NCBI GenBank assembly: GCA_964017195.1
Contig: OZ024898.1
Location: 15,886,975 to 15,950,974 of the forward strand
Origin: Siderastrea radians
Lineage: Eukaryota; Cnidaria; Anthozoa; Scleractinia; Rhizangiidae
Length of the DNA stretch: 64,000 nucleotides
Reading direction: 5' to 3'
In this document: one piece after another, positions 35,601-49,331 of the stretch
Position numbering within the stretch: position 1 is the stretch's first letter
Layout of the letters: every line of letters begins with the position of its first letter
Program-made: the position numbers and the translations under genes
Notes under the pieces: model-generated
Told to the model about the DNA's origin: nothing
What the model saw: the letters and a program-made list of their open reading frames with translations, nothing else
The model's database searches: none

Positions 35601-38600
35601 CAATTGCCAGTCAATACAATACATTAATTGCTACTGGAACCAAAAAAGTTTTGTTTTTATTGGGTGCGTGCATTCAAGGATGTAAATTTTGCAGACTGAT
35701 TTTGGCTCTGTTCATGTTTTACAGAACGGACAGCATGGTTTCTTCCCAAAAGAAGTTTGAGAGCAAAAAGTGCGCTATGAGCGATAAAATACTTAGGGTA
35801 GGCGCGAAAGGCAAAAAAGGCAAAAAGTGTGTGAAATGCAAAGGCAAAATTAGCAAAAACAGCAAACAAAAGGTTGCGATTGGCACGGTGAATAACTCGC
35901 AAGAAAACCAGCTCACAATTTTGCGTTGACAGCGGCAAATATTTTCCTTCACTGAGGCTCGTCTGAATCGTTTTTTAACCTAACATCCATTGTTTAATAA
36001 TCTACATAAAATTTGCTTTACAATGGTGCACAAATGTAAGTTAGAGCAAAAACAAATATCTTGCAAAATACAGCAATTCTAAAACAAATTTTACTTCAAG
36101 TTTTTGTCTTTTTTGCATTGTACACCAACATTGTGTGCATGGCCAGGTAATTGTTTTGACCATTTCTTTCTCAATCATAGTTTTCTTGTGTTTTGTCACA
36201 GGAATTCCGTGAGAAGAACCGTGGCAGTAAATTATTCAACAACCTGTCATCTGTCAGTGAGGCTATTCCTGCTCTAGGTTGGGTATCAGTGGTGAGTGTA
36301 GTTGCTTCTTGAACAGTCCAGTCACCATGTTTAGGTGGTTGTTCACGGTTTTTTTTTCAGTTGCATCTTTTCTTGAGGTTGAAGCTAAAACTTTGAAGTA
36401 GGTGCAACATAGAACATGTATATGTTGAAAGGAAAAGGAAAACAAAATGTACATAGGTGGGTAGTTGTAAAACAACAGTACTGCACATTATTTTGTATCA
36501 TTGACAGAGTCCTACTCCTGCACCATATATCAAAGAGATGGTGGATGCCGCTCAGTTCTACATGAACAGGGTGTTGAAGGACTTCAAGGGAAAGTAAGTC
36601 ATCATGTAATGGTGTTCTGGTATCCTTTTGGCTGGTTTTTATCTCATGCATAAAAAGGACGTGAGACTACTAGTGTATTGAAGCCACTGTTTTTTAAACA
36701 TGTCTTCATGGTTTGGAAGTAAATGAAGACTTGTGGCCGATTCTATTGAGTCTTCCTTTGTTTTTAGTTGAAGTGATGTCTCACAAGTCTCATTTTGATG
36801 TACCCAACCGAGCTTTGCACCTGTTGTGTTTGAATTAGGTGTATAAAAACAGTAGTACTAGCCTGTTTTAAACAAAGTTCTGGTATAAAAGGACAAACCC
36901 TCCCCATTTCATGCCTCAGTTTTACTCAGGAATTGGCAGATGAATATGGTTAGAACTTTAAGGAGACATATAAGCCAGATGTGGGCCATAAACAGGCTAA
37001 ATAAAGATAATTCCACTTGTTTAAATCTTTTGTGTCTTCTAATGCTGGTGAAACATTTTATCCAAAAGTATTATTATAATATGCTGTGAAACACTTAATT
37101 TCCTGAGTGCACAAGTTGATAGCAGTTTGAAATTACTGCCATCTTGTAACAAGTGCTAGCCTGTAAATAGAGCCGCCACTCATCGCTCCCAGCTGGATGA
37201 GAGGCGGCTGTATTTGCAGGCTATGGAATTCACCAAACTCTATAACATTCCCAGGTTTAATGACAACTTTTGATTTTAAAAAGGCCTTGGCCTCGCTAAG
37301 GTTGGCAGTTTCTATTCCATATACTTAGAGCTTTTAATTTCGGTGACTCCTTTATTCGATGGGTTCAAATATCTCAATTCAGTAATGAATACGGGCTTTG
37401 CATCAGATCTAATCGCTTTTTATGGGGGTGGAGTGTGGCTTCTTCAGGGGTCATGAAAAGATGTCCATAATAAAGAGGTGTTACATGAGTTAGCCCTGTC
37501 AGCACAAAATACTGTTTTCAAAGGAGACATTTGACCGTATGGACGTCGAGAATTCCTTTCACTTATTTTTTATAGCAAATTTTCTTGTTCTAGCTTTTTA
37601 AGGCTTCCTTATTTTATCATGCTTGCAGGGATGACACTCATGTGGAGTGGGTGAAATGTCTTAAAGATGCTCTTACTGACCTCCATGCTTATGTCAAGGC
37701 AAATCACACAACTGGCCTCGTTTGGAGCAAAACTGTAAGTGACACCATTGTGAAATGAAAGCATAAGCCTAAAGGTTAATTTAGTCGCGTGAATAATGCC
37801 TGAAGTAAGCCGGCTAGTAACTTGATTGGAACAATGTGAAATATCAAGTGGCAGAGAAGTCATTGATGGCATAAACAATATTTATCTCTGTAGGGAGCTG
37901 TAGCAAAGGCAGGTGCACCATCAGCAGCACCTCCTGCACCAAAGCCAGCCCCACCACCCCCTCCCCCAGTACAAGCACCCTCACCAGTTACTTCAGGTCA
38001 AGACGCCCAACGGGGAGCTGCAACTGCATTATTCAGTGAGATCAATAAAGCAGGCACAAACATTGCTTCAGGTATGTTACATTTTCTTATAATTTTGAGT
38101 GTTGTAATACTTTTGTTGTGATGGTAAAACTAGCTGTCTTGAGGCCATCTTCCTTATAAACACTCAAGTGGCAACTTCAATGTAATATGTGCACCGTTTT
38201 GGAACATTTCAATTCTATATTATTTTATCACGCAGTTGGCAAAGATTTGTTCAATCTAGAATGATTAATTTCATTAATTTTTAACCAGGCTGCCAGGGTC
38301 AAGCCCGGTTCTGGTAATGCCATCATTTTTTTTTTATTCTGATACTCTCCTTCACAGCACTTAAGGCCTCAATTATGTGGCCTTGGGTACCCAAGACCAC
38401 CCTACCCCCCCCCCCCAAGACAACTTTATCTGATAAGGGTTGACCCTGCTAACCGAGTCAAAGTTAACCCTACCTTAAGTTATTCTGAAATCTTAGTTTG
38501 ATGTTCATGACCTCAGTATGCCCTTTTCTTTAAAATTTATTTGTTGATTCGATCACTGTAGCCTCTGTTTGTTTAAATATTATTTCTTTGATGTTCATTT

Positions 38601-41600
38601 TGCTAAATGAGTCATTTTTAATGACAAGTGAACATTCTATGAAGAAGACAGAAAGGAAATAAATGAAAGTTCCTTTGATAAACAAAATGATAGCTGTATG
38701 AGACTGCAACTAAACAAAATATTTCCCAGGAATATTTGGGTCATAAAATGTCAAGGAGAGTTTGCTTTAACTTTTTTATGTCTTCTTTATTCCACTGTGA
38801 TAGAAACCAATAATATCTCAATTGACAACATATACAACTTTTGTATTGCCACTTTATTCTTGAATCTTTGTATAATGAAGATTTTCACTTTCAACTCCAT
38901 GCTAGGGAAGCAGTAATCCAGTGAGAACAGCATCAAGGAATTGCTGGACAAACCTGATTGATAACGATACTTTGCAACATCAAGAAAATTGTAAATTTTA
39001 CAATTTTCTTGGTCTCTTTACTAATAATTCTAGATTGTCTTGGTTCACAGCGAGTACTGTTACACTACATGTTTTGCGCACACAGCTCCAACCAAATATC
39101 TTTATTGGATAAGTAATCCTTTGTAACTCAACCTTACTACTCTCATACAGGATTACGAAAGGTGCGAGATGACCAAAAGACTCATAAGAACAAAGACCTG
39201 AGAAAAACTGGTCCAGTTCCAGATAGACCAAAACCTACCTCTGGGGGTGGCCCTAAGGCTGCTGCTGCTGCACCTGTCAAAAAGCCACCAGTTTTTGAAC
39301 TGCAGGGCAAGAAATGGACTGTGGTATGTTCAATGTACTGTGCTTTAAAGAAATAGATAATTTACATTACAAGATCTTATGGGTTCTCCCAAACTTATTA
39401 TGTTGGTATGATGTCTTGTACAAAAACAAGCAAGGAAGAGTACCGTAAACACCGGTGTGAAAGCTGCACTAGCAGATAAGCCGCACACCAAGTTTAGAAG
39501 CTCAAGATTTGGAAAAAAAATTTTGTCAAAAGTTCGTAGCTGCGTCATTTCATTTATTAAGAACTTAAATGAACATATTGGCTGAAGTGAAGTCCTTTTC
39601 ACTATATGGATCTCTGATTCAATTTGTAGTCTGAATAAGACTCAAACACGCATTTTAATCCTTATAACAAGAATCAAAATGGTATGTAAACTAACTTGAA
39701 CACAAGACTGCTTTCCCCAATGAACTTTTCCCCAGTATTTTTCCAGTTAAAGCTATTCAAGTGCGAAAATTTGTGAGTAAGTTCGTTCGGCTGTTCGGTT
39801 GCGTATCTTGGCTTAGTAGCCAGGCATTTGATGAGAAGAGAGAAAACTGGTGACAAGTGTTGTCGCTTTGTTCATTCGCAAAGCAAATTTTAGCGATTTC
39901 TTCAGCTGTCTGTGGCATCCATCACTGTTCCATGTTAACAAGGATGGCCCATGTTAACAACGATATTTGGAAGCCATCCATCGGTGACAGTCTCACCTGC
40001 GGAAGGGAGTTCGATAATTCCCTTGACAAATTTGCCATCAAAGTTGTCAACAATGGAGAAACAGTGGGTCATTTACCACGCAACTTCTTGAAGATAGCGT
40101 GGTACCGCTTTGACTTTATTTTGTGTGCTTTGGGGGTGATTCATGGAAAATGACAGATTTTTTTTCCAGATGTTCTCGCAGATAAGCCGCACCCCTGATT
40201 TTGAGCAAAGTTTTAGGGTAAAAAGGTGCGGCTTATATGCCGGTGTTTACGGTAGTTTTCTATGTCAGCAGGTGCATTCTCTCGCTTTATTATTTTATTT
40301 ATTTTTATTTTTTGTCTCTATTTTATTTTGACACTTTGCTCTATGACATAATTGTAGGCATGCAATGCGTGCAGTTCTAAGCGACAATGTTTTCTGGAGA
40401 AGCGTGCTCGCATGCACATTTGTCATGCATCAAAGCGTGAGGAACTAGTCACGTAAGAAAGAAGAGATGTACTGGTCACACAAAATGCAACTTGTCAAGA
40501 TTGGCCATTGAAGCTTTTCTTCTGATATAATCTTTATCAATTAAGAATAAAAATTAGCGATAGTAGTTTCAAATGGCTTTTCAATGACCCACTCATCATT
40601 TTCAAATTCATATAACTAAAAGTCAGATACTTGTAAGTTCCTTATATAATAAAATGCATGTTAAAGTCTTGTTGCATGTGATTAAAATACAATGCGGAAT
40701 GTAGAGGATGTTAATTAGGTAAATAGTTTTGCCTTGATTGAATCAGATTGAGTGTTCAGTTTTGGTTTTTTGTCTTTGATAAAGACCATTTCATAAATTA
40801 AGCATTCCAGCTTTCTACGGCATTTCTTAAGAATGTTGAATTGTTTCTGAAGGTCTTTATTCCTCTGATTGTGAGAGTCGCACAAGTGTTTTCCAATAGC
40901 AGAGTGCTTGTGTTCCTCAGTGCACTGAAAAAGGTGTCGGTGTGTATATCCAACATAATCAGCATCACGACACAACCTCTTAAGGTGGTCCCTCTTAGGC
41001 ATTGAGGCACTTACCTTTCACGTACTCTAGTCAATCAATATGCATATAGTATTGTAGCACCCACATTTGCTCACTGAAAGTGTGCTTTAAGGAAGTTCAG
41101 TTATTAATAATAGTGATGATGATGATGATGGCCACGACAATGACAATGATTGTATGTGAACATGATGCAGGTCAAAGTCAGGTACCATGGGCACATCTTC
41201 CTTAAGAGGATGAAAAAATATAATGATGTATGCATTACTATGTTTATTTTGTCTTCAGGAATATCAAGAAGGCAACAAAAACCTTGTTATCTCTGAGCCA
41301 CTACCATCGCAAACAGTATACATTTATAGCTGCAAGAACAGCACAATTCAAATCAAGGGAAAAGTTAATTCTGTGGTAGTAGGTAAGTTTTCCATTATTC
41401 TTTAGCTCAACTATAACATTACTGTTGTATTGTGAAGGTCACATTTAAGTTCAGTGTTATCATTTTGTGGAATGATATCCTATAACTAAAACAAATCATA
41501 TTTTGAAATATTTCTTTGATTTACTACATAACTGTAGTATTGAAAACTATGTGAAATAATAATAATGGGTTACCATGCCTTCCTGGAATTGTAATCAATT

Positions 41601-43876
41601 CAAGGTAGCCATAGTTGCTTTCAACATCTTTTATGAAACATTTTATTTTAGAAACATTGGAATAAACTCATTTAGCTTCACTTCTTTTTGTCCCTTTTCA
41701 GATCATGTGATGGATTTCTGGAGGAATTTTTTTTTTCAAATTTAGTTATACGGATACAGTAAACCTCACTGTCTCACCCTCCGGCTATCTCAAATACCCC
41801 CACTATGTCCAAGTGAAACTTGTTTCCTTTGGTCAGTCAGTGCTCTGATATAGCAGAACAAAGTGAAGTATACTGTATCCATTGCTCAGTCTAACTGAAT
41901 TTGTTTATTGCTAGACAGATAAAAATCTAAATATTCAGGGCTTTTGATAGAGTGCAGAACAAAGTTCGAAATTATGTGGCCTCTTGACAGACCCATCTCT
42001 GTTATCGTCACAATACTTTTGTTTGTCAGATAACTGCAAGAAAACAGCAGTGGTTCTTGAAGGTGTCATTGGTACTGTTGAGTTTATCAATTGTCAGAGT
42101 GTGCAGTGCCAGGTCAGTGCTCAGCAGATACTTTTATTTATTTATTATTTATTTATTTATTTATTTACAATTTAATGCTAAAAAAACATAACAGCAAATA
42201 AGAAGGTATATGGATAGTTTGCAAAAGAGTCGTAGACCCCATACAAGGCAATGAGGTAATACTTTATTAAATTCTCCGTACGGGCTTTTCAGAATCTAAT
42301 TACATCAATATATAAAAGAAATACAAATGTATATAAAACACATGAAAAAAAATTTACTTGTCGGTAGAACATGCTTAAAATAGCTACATGAATGGTTTTA
42401 ATTGGTTTTTGTTTCACTGTTGCCACTTTTTAAAACATCATCTCTGTTGTAAAACGTAGTTTTTGCTATGATTTATTTTCCCTCCACTGACCATGTATTT
42501 GTAAATCATTTTTGTATTGTAGCTCAATAGCGTGAGTTACATTCATAACTTGGTGGATGCATGTCCATTGATGTCGTCAGTAAGCCTGAATATTTGCGTT
42601 TTCTGCGGATGATGAATTAGTTATAACCACTAAGAAGGGTCCCAGTGTGAGTGAATATTTCAGTCAAATATGCAGCTGACAAAAGAACTCTGAAATTTTC
42701 TTTTGGGTTAAACCCTTTCATCTTCCAAGAAAACACAGCAAAAAACAGCGACGTGAAAAACGCACTGCCATGCAGTTTGCTACCAGCAGAAAATAAATTT
42801 TGACAGAAACGCTGGAAGATGTAAACAAACTACAAATACTACAAACTACAAATGTCGAAGCACAGCACGTGCACGTCCAGGGAGTAACAAGTTTCCTATG
42901 AGGCTAAGCTCACCAAAGGAAAGAATAGTTAATTACTCTTAAACAAGCATGGGGAGCTATCTTTTTTTTCCAAATATTTTTGACCTACCATTCATCCTCT
43001 TTTTGTTCAAGGAGTTAGAAAAAAAAACACGTTTGGAAAAAAATTATTACTAGAAACGCGTTACTCACGGAGATGAGATCACGACCTCAAGAACACGCAC
43101 GTAAGGAAGGTTTAAAGTCAATTTCGTCGATGCTTGGAGCATCAGACGACGCTTGGGACTTCTAGTTAATTGTTCCTTGTTATCGATATGTTACAACTAG
43201 TACATTGTTTCAAGATTTGCTTTAATCCTGCGGAAAGTAGCGTAAACTGATTAAATAAACATGTGTTCGTTAGGCGAAATTGCAAGGAATTATGGGGTAA
43301 CTTGAGACGATGATATCTCGTAAACGGACATGGGGACCTATTCTTTTTATTTTATATTTCAAAACATTGCACGATAGTTAACAACTTGTGAAAGTTTGAC
43401 AAAAATCGCATGTTAAATTTTATTTCGTGGGAATGACCTTAAAAGACTTGAACGGACCAAAAAAGGAAGCGAAAGTGATTTTCAAAACAGAAGTGTATCC
43501 ATATGTAAGCTTCAGCCAACAACAACAACAACAACAACAGTACTTTACACTTCATTGCAATTTTACTGCTATTGTCTTTTTTTTTTGTACAATTTCTCAC
43601 GTAACTGGATGTTATAAGGTTAATGTGAATGACCGCCTCTGTCATCCTATGTGTATGTACCAGACTGTCTTTTAAAAGTCGATTAAGTTGGTTTCTTCTG
43701 CATGCTCTGAAATGCTGGATTTTAAGGCACATGGATGTAACATCGCCCGAAAGCTTTTTAAATCTATATTGTATTTGTACCTTTTTATAGCTAGTCAATT
43801 TTAAACTTTAATTTTTAGCTCTTTATCATTGTAATGTGGAATTGAAAATTTATACATTGATAATTGCACAATAGAA

Positions 43877-43945
<69 letters not shown>

Positions 43946-46900
43946 GCAGTGCAAGACGTATATATGCTACCATCCTAAAAAGCATGCACAGGGCGCGAAC
44001 GTAGCCTATGCAGCTAATTTTCGAGGGAGAAAAAAAAACCTAACTTCTACTAAAATGAATAAAAAGCACTAATGCCGCTAAAATGTTAGCCTGCGTAGAA
44101 GGCGTAAACGGGGAAGGGGAAAGGGAGCGGGAGAAAAATGGGGTTCTGCGAGCTAGGGACGAGGGAACGCCTGCTACAAAGACCCCCATTTTTTCATCTC
44201 CGCCCACCGATTTTTATGTAATCCAATTAAGGACGGTGGCCCCTAATAGGAAGGCATTTTTTCTTATTTGTCCCCGTGTGGGATTTGTTCCTCGTACCTA
44301 AGGCTGTTAAAATCCAAAATGAAAATGGGGGGTTACCGTGCATTTTTAGGAGATAATTAGGCCCAAATATGGTAAAAAAGTGCTGATTGAGCATTTTTAA
44401 AAAATTAGGAAAAATAACTTTTTCAAATAAAAGATAGCCATTATTTGACTTAAGAAGGAGATGAAGAGGTCTAAACTGATAGGTGCTTTGTAATGAATAA
44501 CAAAGATACAATTCTTAACATGCTGCCGAATTCTATATGCGAATTTCCTGTTCTTGGCGGGCCATTATTTGACCCAGTAGATTGGAACGTTTTGTAAAAT
44601 TACTTTTGACAGACGGCTTTTCTTCTGAAAAAAAGTATTTCACAATACCGAACAGTTGTCCTGCTTTTGATTGATTACATAAAAACTAGGGGTAACCGTG
44701 CATTTTAAAAAGTTAACTTCACTTTTTCCTAACTCACGCACAACATGTTTCCATCAGTGACGATTTTCTTGACGCTCTCCTCCCCGGTGGGGAATAAAAT
44801 GTAAGTCGAAGTGATGGATGCTGGGAATCGAAGATGGCGGAGCGGACGCGTGGTGAAAGGATGCAGCAAAGCAAAATCTCCGTAAAACATCGATTGTTTT
44901 TATCTCTGCCAACTGTATGGGGATTTTACAATTGCCTTATCAAAGAACATACTATAACGGAGTGCCGTTAGGCGATTTCATTGTTCAATGAATGTTGTGC
45001 AGCGAGAATCTTGATTGCTGTTTAAATGCTTGGAAGTTCTAGAAGGCTACTGCAAATTGTCAGTGGGGTCAGACCAAGCCTGTTATATATATATATATAG
45101 CTAGGCTAGCTAGCCAAACCCTGGAGCTCCCATAAATAAGCTGGTGTTCGTTTCTCAAAAAACCCGAAAACTCTTCGGGCCCAAAATTTTTGCGGGGCTA
45201 GTTTCGGGCGCGATGTTCTTTCGAAAGTGTTTGCACAACGCCGCAAATTTTAGCAAACTGATTTTCCCGCGAATTGCTTCACAACAATCCGAACTCGAAA
45301 GTCACACTACTGTTGTTATTAATTTTTTTTGAGCTTCAAACTGTCTGCATGAAATATTTTCTTCTTCTTGCGCCGTGTTCCTTGGTTTTTACAATGTTTC
45401 AATATTCTGTCATTTAACTGTCAAGGCGTGTCAAATCATCTCAGACTTTTTGGCTGTTTGTTTGAATGAACTGGAAACGTCGCTTATCTACAGCAGCTAA
45501 ATATAACTTATTGTTTTGGGTTTTCATCGTGTTCGGATCTTGACAAATATTAAACACGAAATGCCACTAAATCGGAATCTGTAGCTCTGAAGCGAACTAA
45601 CCTAGCTGTAATCAAAAGTTGAAATTTCTCGTCAAGTTTTCGATTTGCTCCTTCTCATTCGGCTAGATCGCTCAGTGGAGTTATCAAAATCGGCTACTCG
45701 TCTACTTCAGCAGGTTAACCTGATTTCTTGCTGCAGTTTATGACAGCTATCGACATTTTTCCAGACCAAGAGGAGGTAGGTTTTCTTTTAATATTTCATA
45801 GACTATCGGGCGGGTCAGTTAGGTGCCGCTTTTGTTTTTCTTTCAAGAAGTTGCTTCACAATTTGTTTACGCTTTTGACTCTTTCTAATCTCTTACGAAC
45901 AAATTACAAATGGAAAGATTTTTCATCAGATGTAAGCCTTAGATACGTTTCCTTTCCCTCTGCTAAGAAAATGCCACACGTGGAAATGACAACATGTTAG
46001 TACCTTAAAAATAGGAGTGATTATTTCACTGCAAAAGATCTGAAATACAATACTGCTCGTAAGTGTCTAAAAAATTCGGTTTTCGCGTTAGGTGAGACAC
46101 AGTTTCAATCTAGACAAGTAGTTTGCTTCAAATTTGTCCTCTAGACAGTTCTTTTTACGACTTTCATTTTGAAACACTGTTTTAAAAGCATTCTAAAAGA
46201 GAGAGAGGAGGGCCATGCCATCATAAAACTTCGTACTTTTCTACTAATTGTTCTGCGTTTTTATCCTGATCACGCTAAACACTCATACACTGGAGTGCAT
46301 TTGTGGTTTGTAAAGATTCTTCTCAACTCATTGGCCCCTAAAATACAGTACATTTCAGTCGTTATTCGCCAAAAGATGAAAAACGACAATGGGAAAACAT
46401 AAAGGCAAAAACAGAATGCGGACCGCTGAGGAAAGAGTGAAGTTGACCTATTTTTCTTCAAAAACAAGACTTCAGCACAACTTTCACGGGTAGCTCTTCT
46501 TCCAGCATTCTTTGGAAAGCTAATTAACTTCAAGGAGAGTACTCGTGAAACTACAGTTGCTCTAATAATGCCATTTTAACTTGCTGCCGGTAGCGACTTC
46601 ATAGATTTGTCAGTGTAAAAACGAATTTCTTACTGATTCGTATGCATCCTGCTGGCTGTTAAGTTCTGTCAACCATCAAACAACTTTGCTAAAATAAATA
46701 GTATTGCTACCGGCGGCATCTGGCAGTTTACCGGCAAAAATTACCCAAAAAAGGTTTTTGAAAGCTTCCAAGCACATGTAAATTATGGAGGAAAATGGCA
46801 CAAGTTTTTCGCCTGCGAAGTGTTATTCGGCAAAGTGATTTAACTCGCGATCAGTTGCTGTATTATTTTGTTCCAAAGATTTAAAAAATTACTCGGAAGC

Positions 46901-49270
46901 AATTCCGTTCGAACATTCGCTTTAACATCTTAAGAATATCATTTTCAACATAGGAAGTCTCTCAATTAAACAATTCTTATAATATGTAAATCCACAATCA
47001 AATTGATAATTTTCTTTACCGTTGAAGTGGAAGCGAAGTATTTGAGAATTCAACCGAAAGGTTGACGCTCTCGTGGTCTTTTCAGAAGGTCGCTTTCCAG
47101 ATATCCTCTGAAAAACAAGTCTGTTCAGCTAACACGCCGAGATCCACTGTTCGTCCACCTGCTCGCCAAGTCAACTTCGTCCCTTCCGCGCTACGTTCCT
47201 TGTTTCACTTGTTGTGGGAAGGCGGTGTCGATGTTTGTTTTTTGTCGTGCAAGCGCTGGCGCTTCGACGGCCCGGATTCTTTCATTAACCTACCATTTCG
47301 TTTATGGTTTCCCGTTCCCCATTTGCGGGTCAACACTCCCACAGCGGAAGCGAAATACAAAAACAACAACTCAATACACCTAAAATTTTATTTTCGCACC
47401 ACTGCACATACAGGAATCGCGCGATCGCGCGGGATGAACGCGCGATGCGCAGAAAATGTGCGCGTTAGCAATAGGGGCCACCGTCCTTAAGTTAACTGTC
47501 AATGCAACCACCAATCAGAAACAGGCGCGCGCTTTTTTGCATGACTGACTTCACGCAGGAATTCAATGAAGCGTCTAAAAATAAAGTTAGGATGAGAATT
47601 CTTTTTCAAATCAAAGAGCATTTTATGTAATTGAACAACACTCAACGGCGCTTATTTTCGAAATGAGAGACACAAAGCTTTTCACAATAAAAAGATGTAT
47701 TAAGATAAACTCCCCTTTGCTTCTGAAAACCAAACGCGTTCAATTTTCGCTTCTAGGAAAGGTAAGCTTATTTTGAAACACGCAAGCGAAGAGCCGCGAT
47801 ACATTTTGAACGGCATTAAATTGATCGAACTGCACGTTTTTCAAAAGTTACGCGAAAGCCATAATATGAAGAAACGGGCAATTATAAAAATAAATATTTC
47901 AATACAAATTTACAATCAAAAATGTAATTTACTATACCATGGATTCCCTACAAAGTCAACAGCTTGACTGATGTCTTGCAACGGCAGATATCTCTTTCAA
48001 ACCATCTGTTCTCAAAGAATAGTTTCTTCGCTTATAGTGTTGAGCATTTCTTAGGGCTTCTTCCGATTTATAGTTCTCAAAAGGCGAGTCTTCATTCCGA
48101 TAACGGGATATTTACACTGCCTTGAAATTCACGCGTGAAACGGTGCAATGCTTGTTTAAAATCTTCTCTGACAATGACAAAAACTTTTCTTTCTAGGACT
48201 TTATCCCGTTGGCAAAACCGCTAAAACATCTCTTCCCTTTAGTAGAGCTCTAAACTGCCGTTTCTCGCTCTGGTTTCAAGATAATTTCGCTACCAAGTTG
48301 AAATCTTCTAACAGCACGTCCTCGTCAAATTACGTGATTCTCGTGGGACTTGCTGTCAAAAATTAACCAATCAGAATTTTGCGGCCGCTGGCGGCCGCAG
48401 AAATGAAAATATAGGGGTCTTTGTAGCAGGCGTTCCCTCGTCCCTGGCCCCCAGTCCCCCATTTTTCTGCCGTGTCCCTGTTCCCCTTCCCCTTCCCCGT
48501 TTTCGCCTGCTACGCAGGCTACTAAAATGTTCAAAGTCTCTTAACTACTAAAATGCCTCAAATAAATACAAGTCTAGAAACTTAAAATAATTCCTTTTAA
48601 AAATTGTCACGTTAAAATCTAAAAGATATCTTTCACCGCACTTAAAAACAAAAAATTCGTTCTCTGGAACCAAATAAAAATCTAAGACCGCACTGGCGAG
48701 TACCATGGGGGTATCTCCGTTATTAAATTCCGATCTTTGAGCAGCTCGAAAAAAAGTACCTTCAAAGCTGCATTGTGCCTGGCAATGTACTTTGTCTTAG
48801 CTAGCGTACTACACCCTGCAAGGATATGGGGGACGCTCTCAGGGCCACAGCCCCACATCCTACACAACACGTCTGAGCTGGGGTTGGTTCCCGTCTTATT
48901 ATGATGGTATAGCTTAGTCGGAAGAAGCTGCTGGTACAATTCATGTATCCCTGCGATGGTACTCGAAGGACACGTTTTCCACTCCTTCATCCAGTCAAAG
49001 TAACCCTTGCTTAACATTTTGGCATTCCATCTGCTTTTAAACAACTTCCTTGCCACTTTTCTTCTTCTGTTTCTTGACGCAGTTGCTTTTGTTGGAACTC
49101 TTCTACCTTCATGTCACCTGTGCTTTGATCCAGAGGGCCTCTCTTGATATGCGTCACTGAGCATTTCTTCTCGTTCCATTCCATTCCTACCTCCCTCATC
49201 GCTAGTTTCGTAGGCTTCAGTACTATAGCTAGTTTGCAAAACCCTTCAGATCATCTATGTACAGCAGATC

Positions 49271-49331
<61 letters not shown>

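Noticed and set aside
35651..35929. Lys-rich 92-codon ORF in CAP intron 5
   Set aside because: Low-complexity KGKKGKK composition, inside a spliced intron, no splice support.
42523..42582. Extra CAP exon after exon 12 (TTGTATTGTAG acceptor followed by an open frame)
   Set aside because: The peptide does not match CAP, and exon 12 joins exon 13 in phase with the expected sequence.
47062..47490. 142-codon ORF as a transposase of the TTAA element
   Set aside because: No catalytic motif; it ends in the terminal inverted repeat and has skewed composition.
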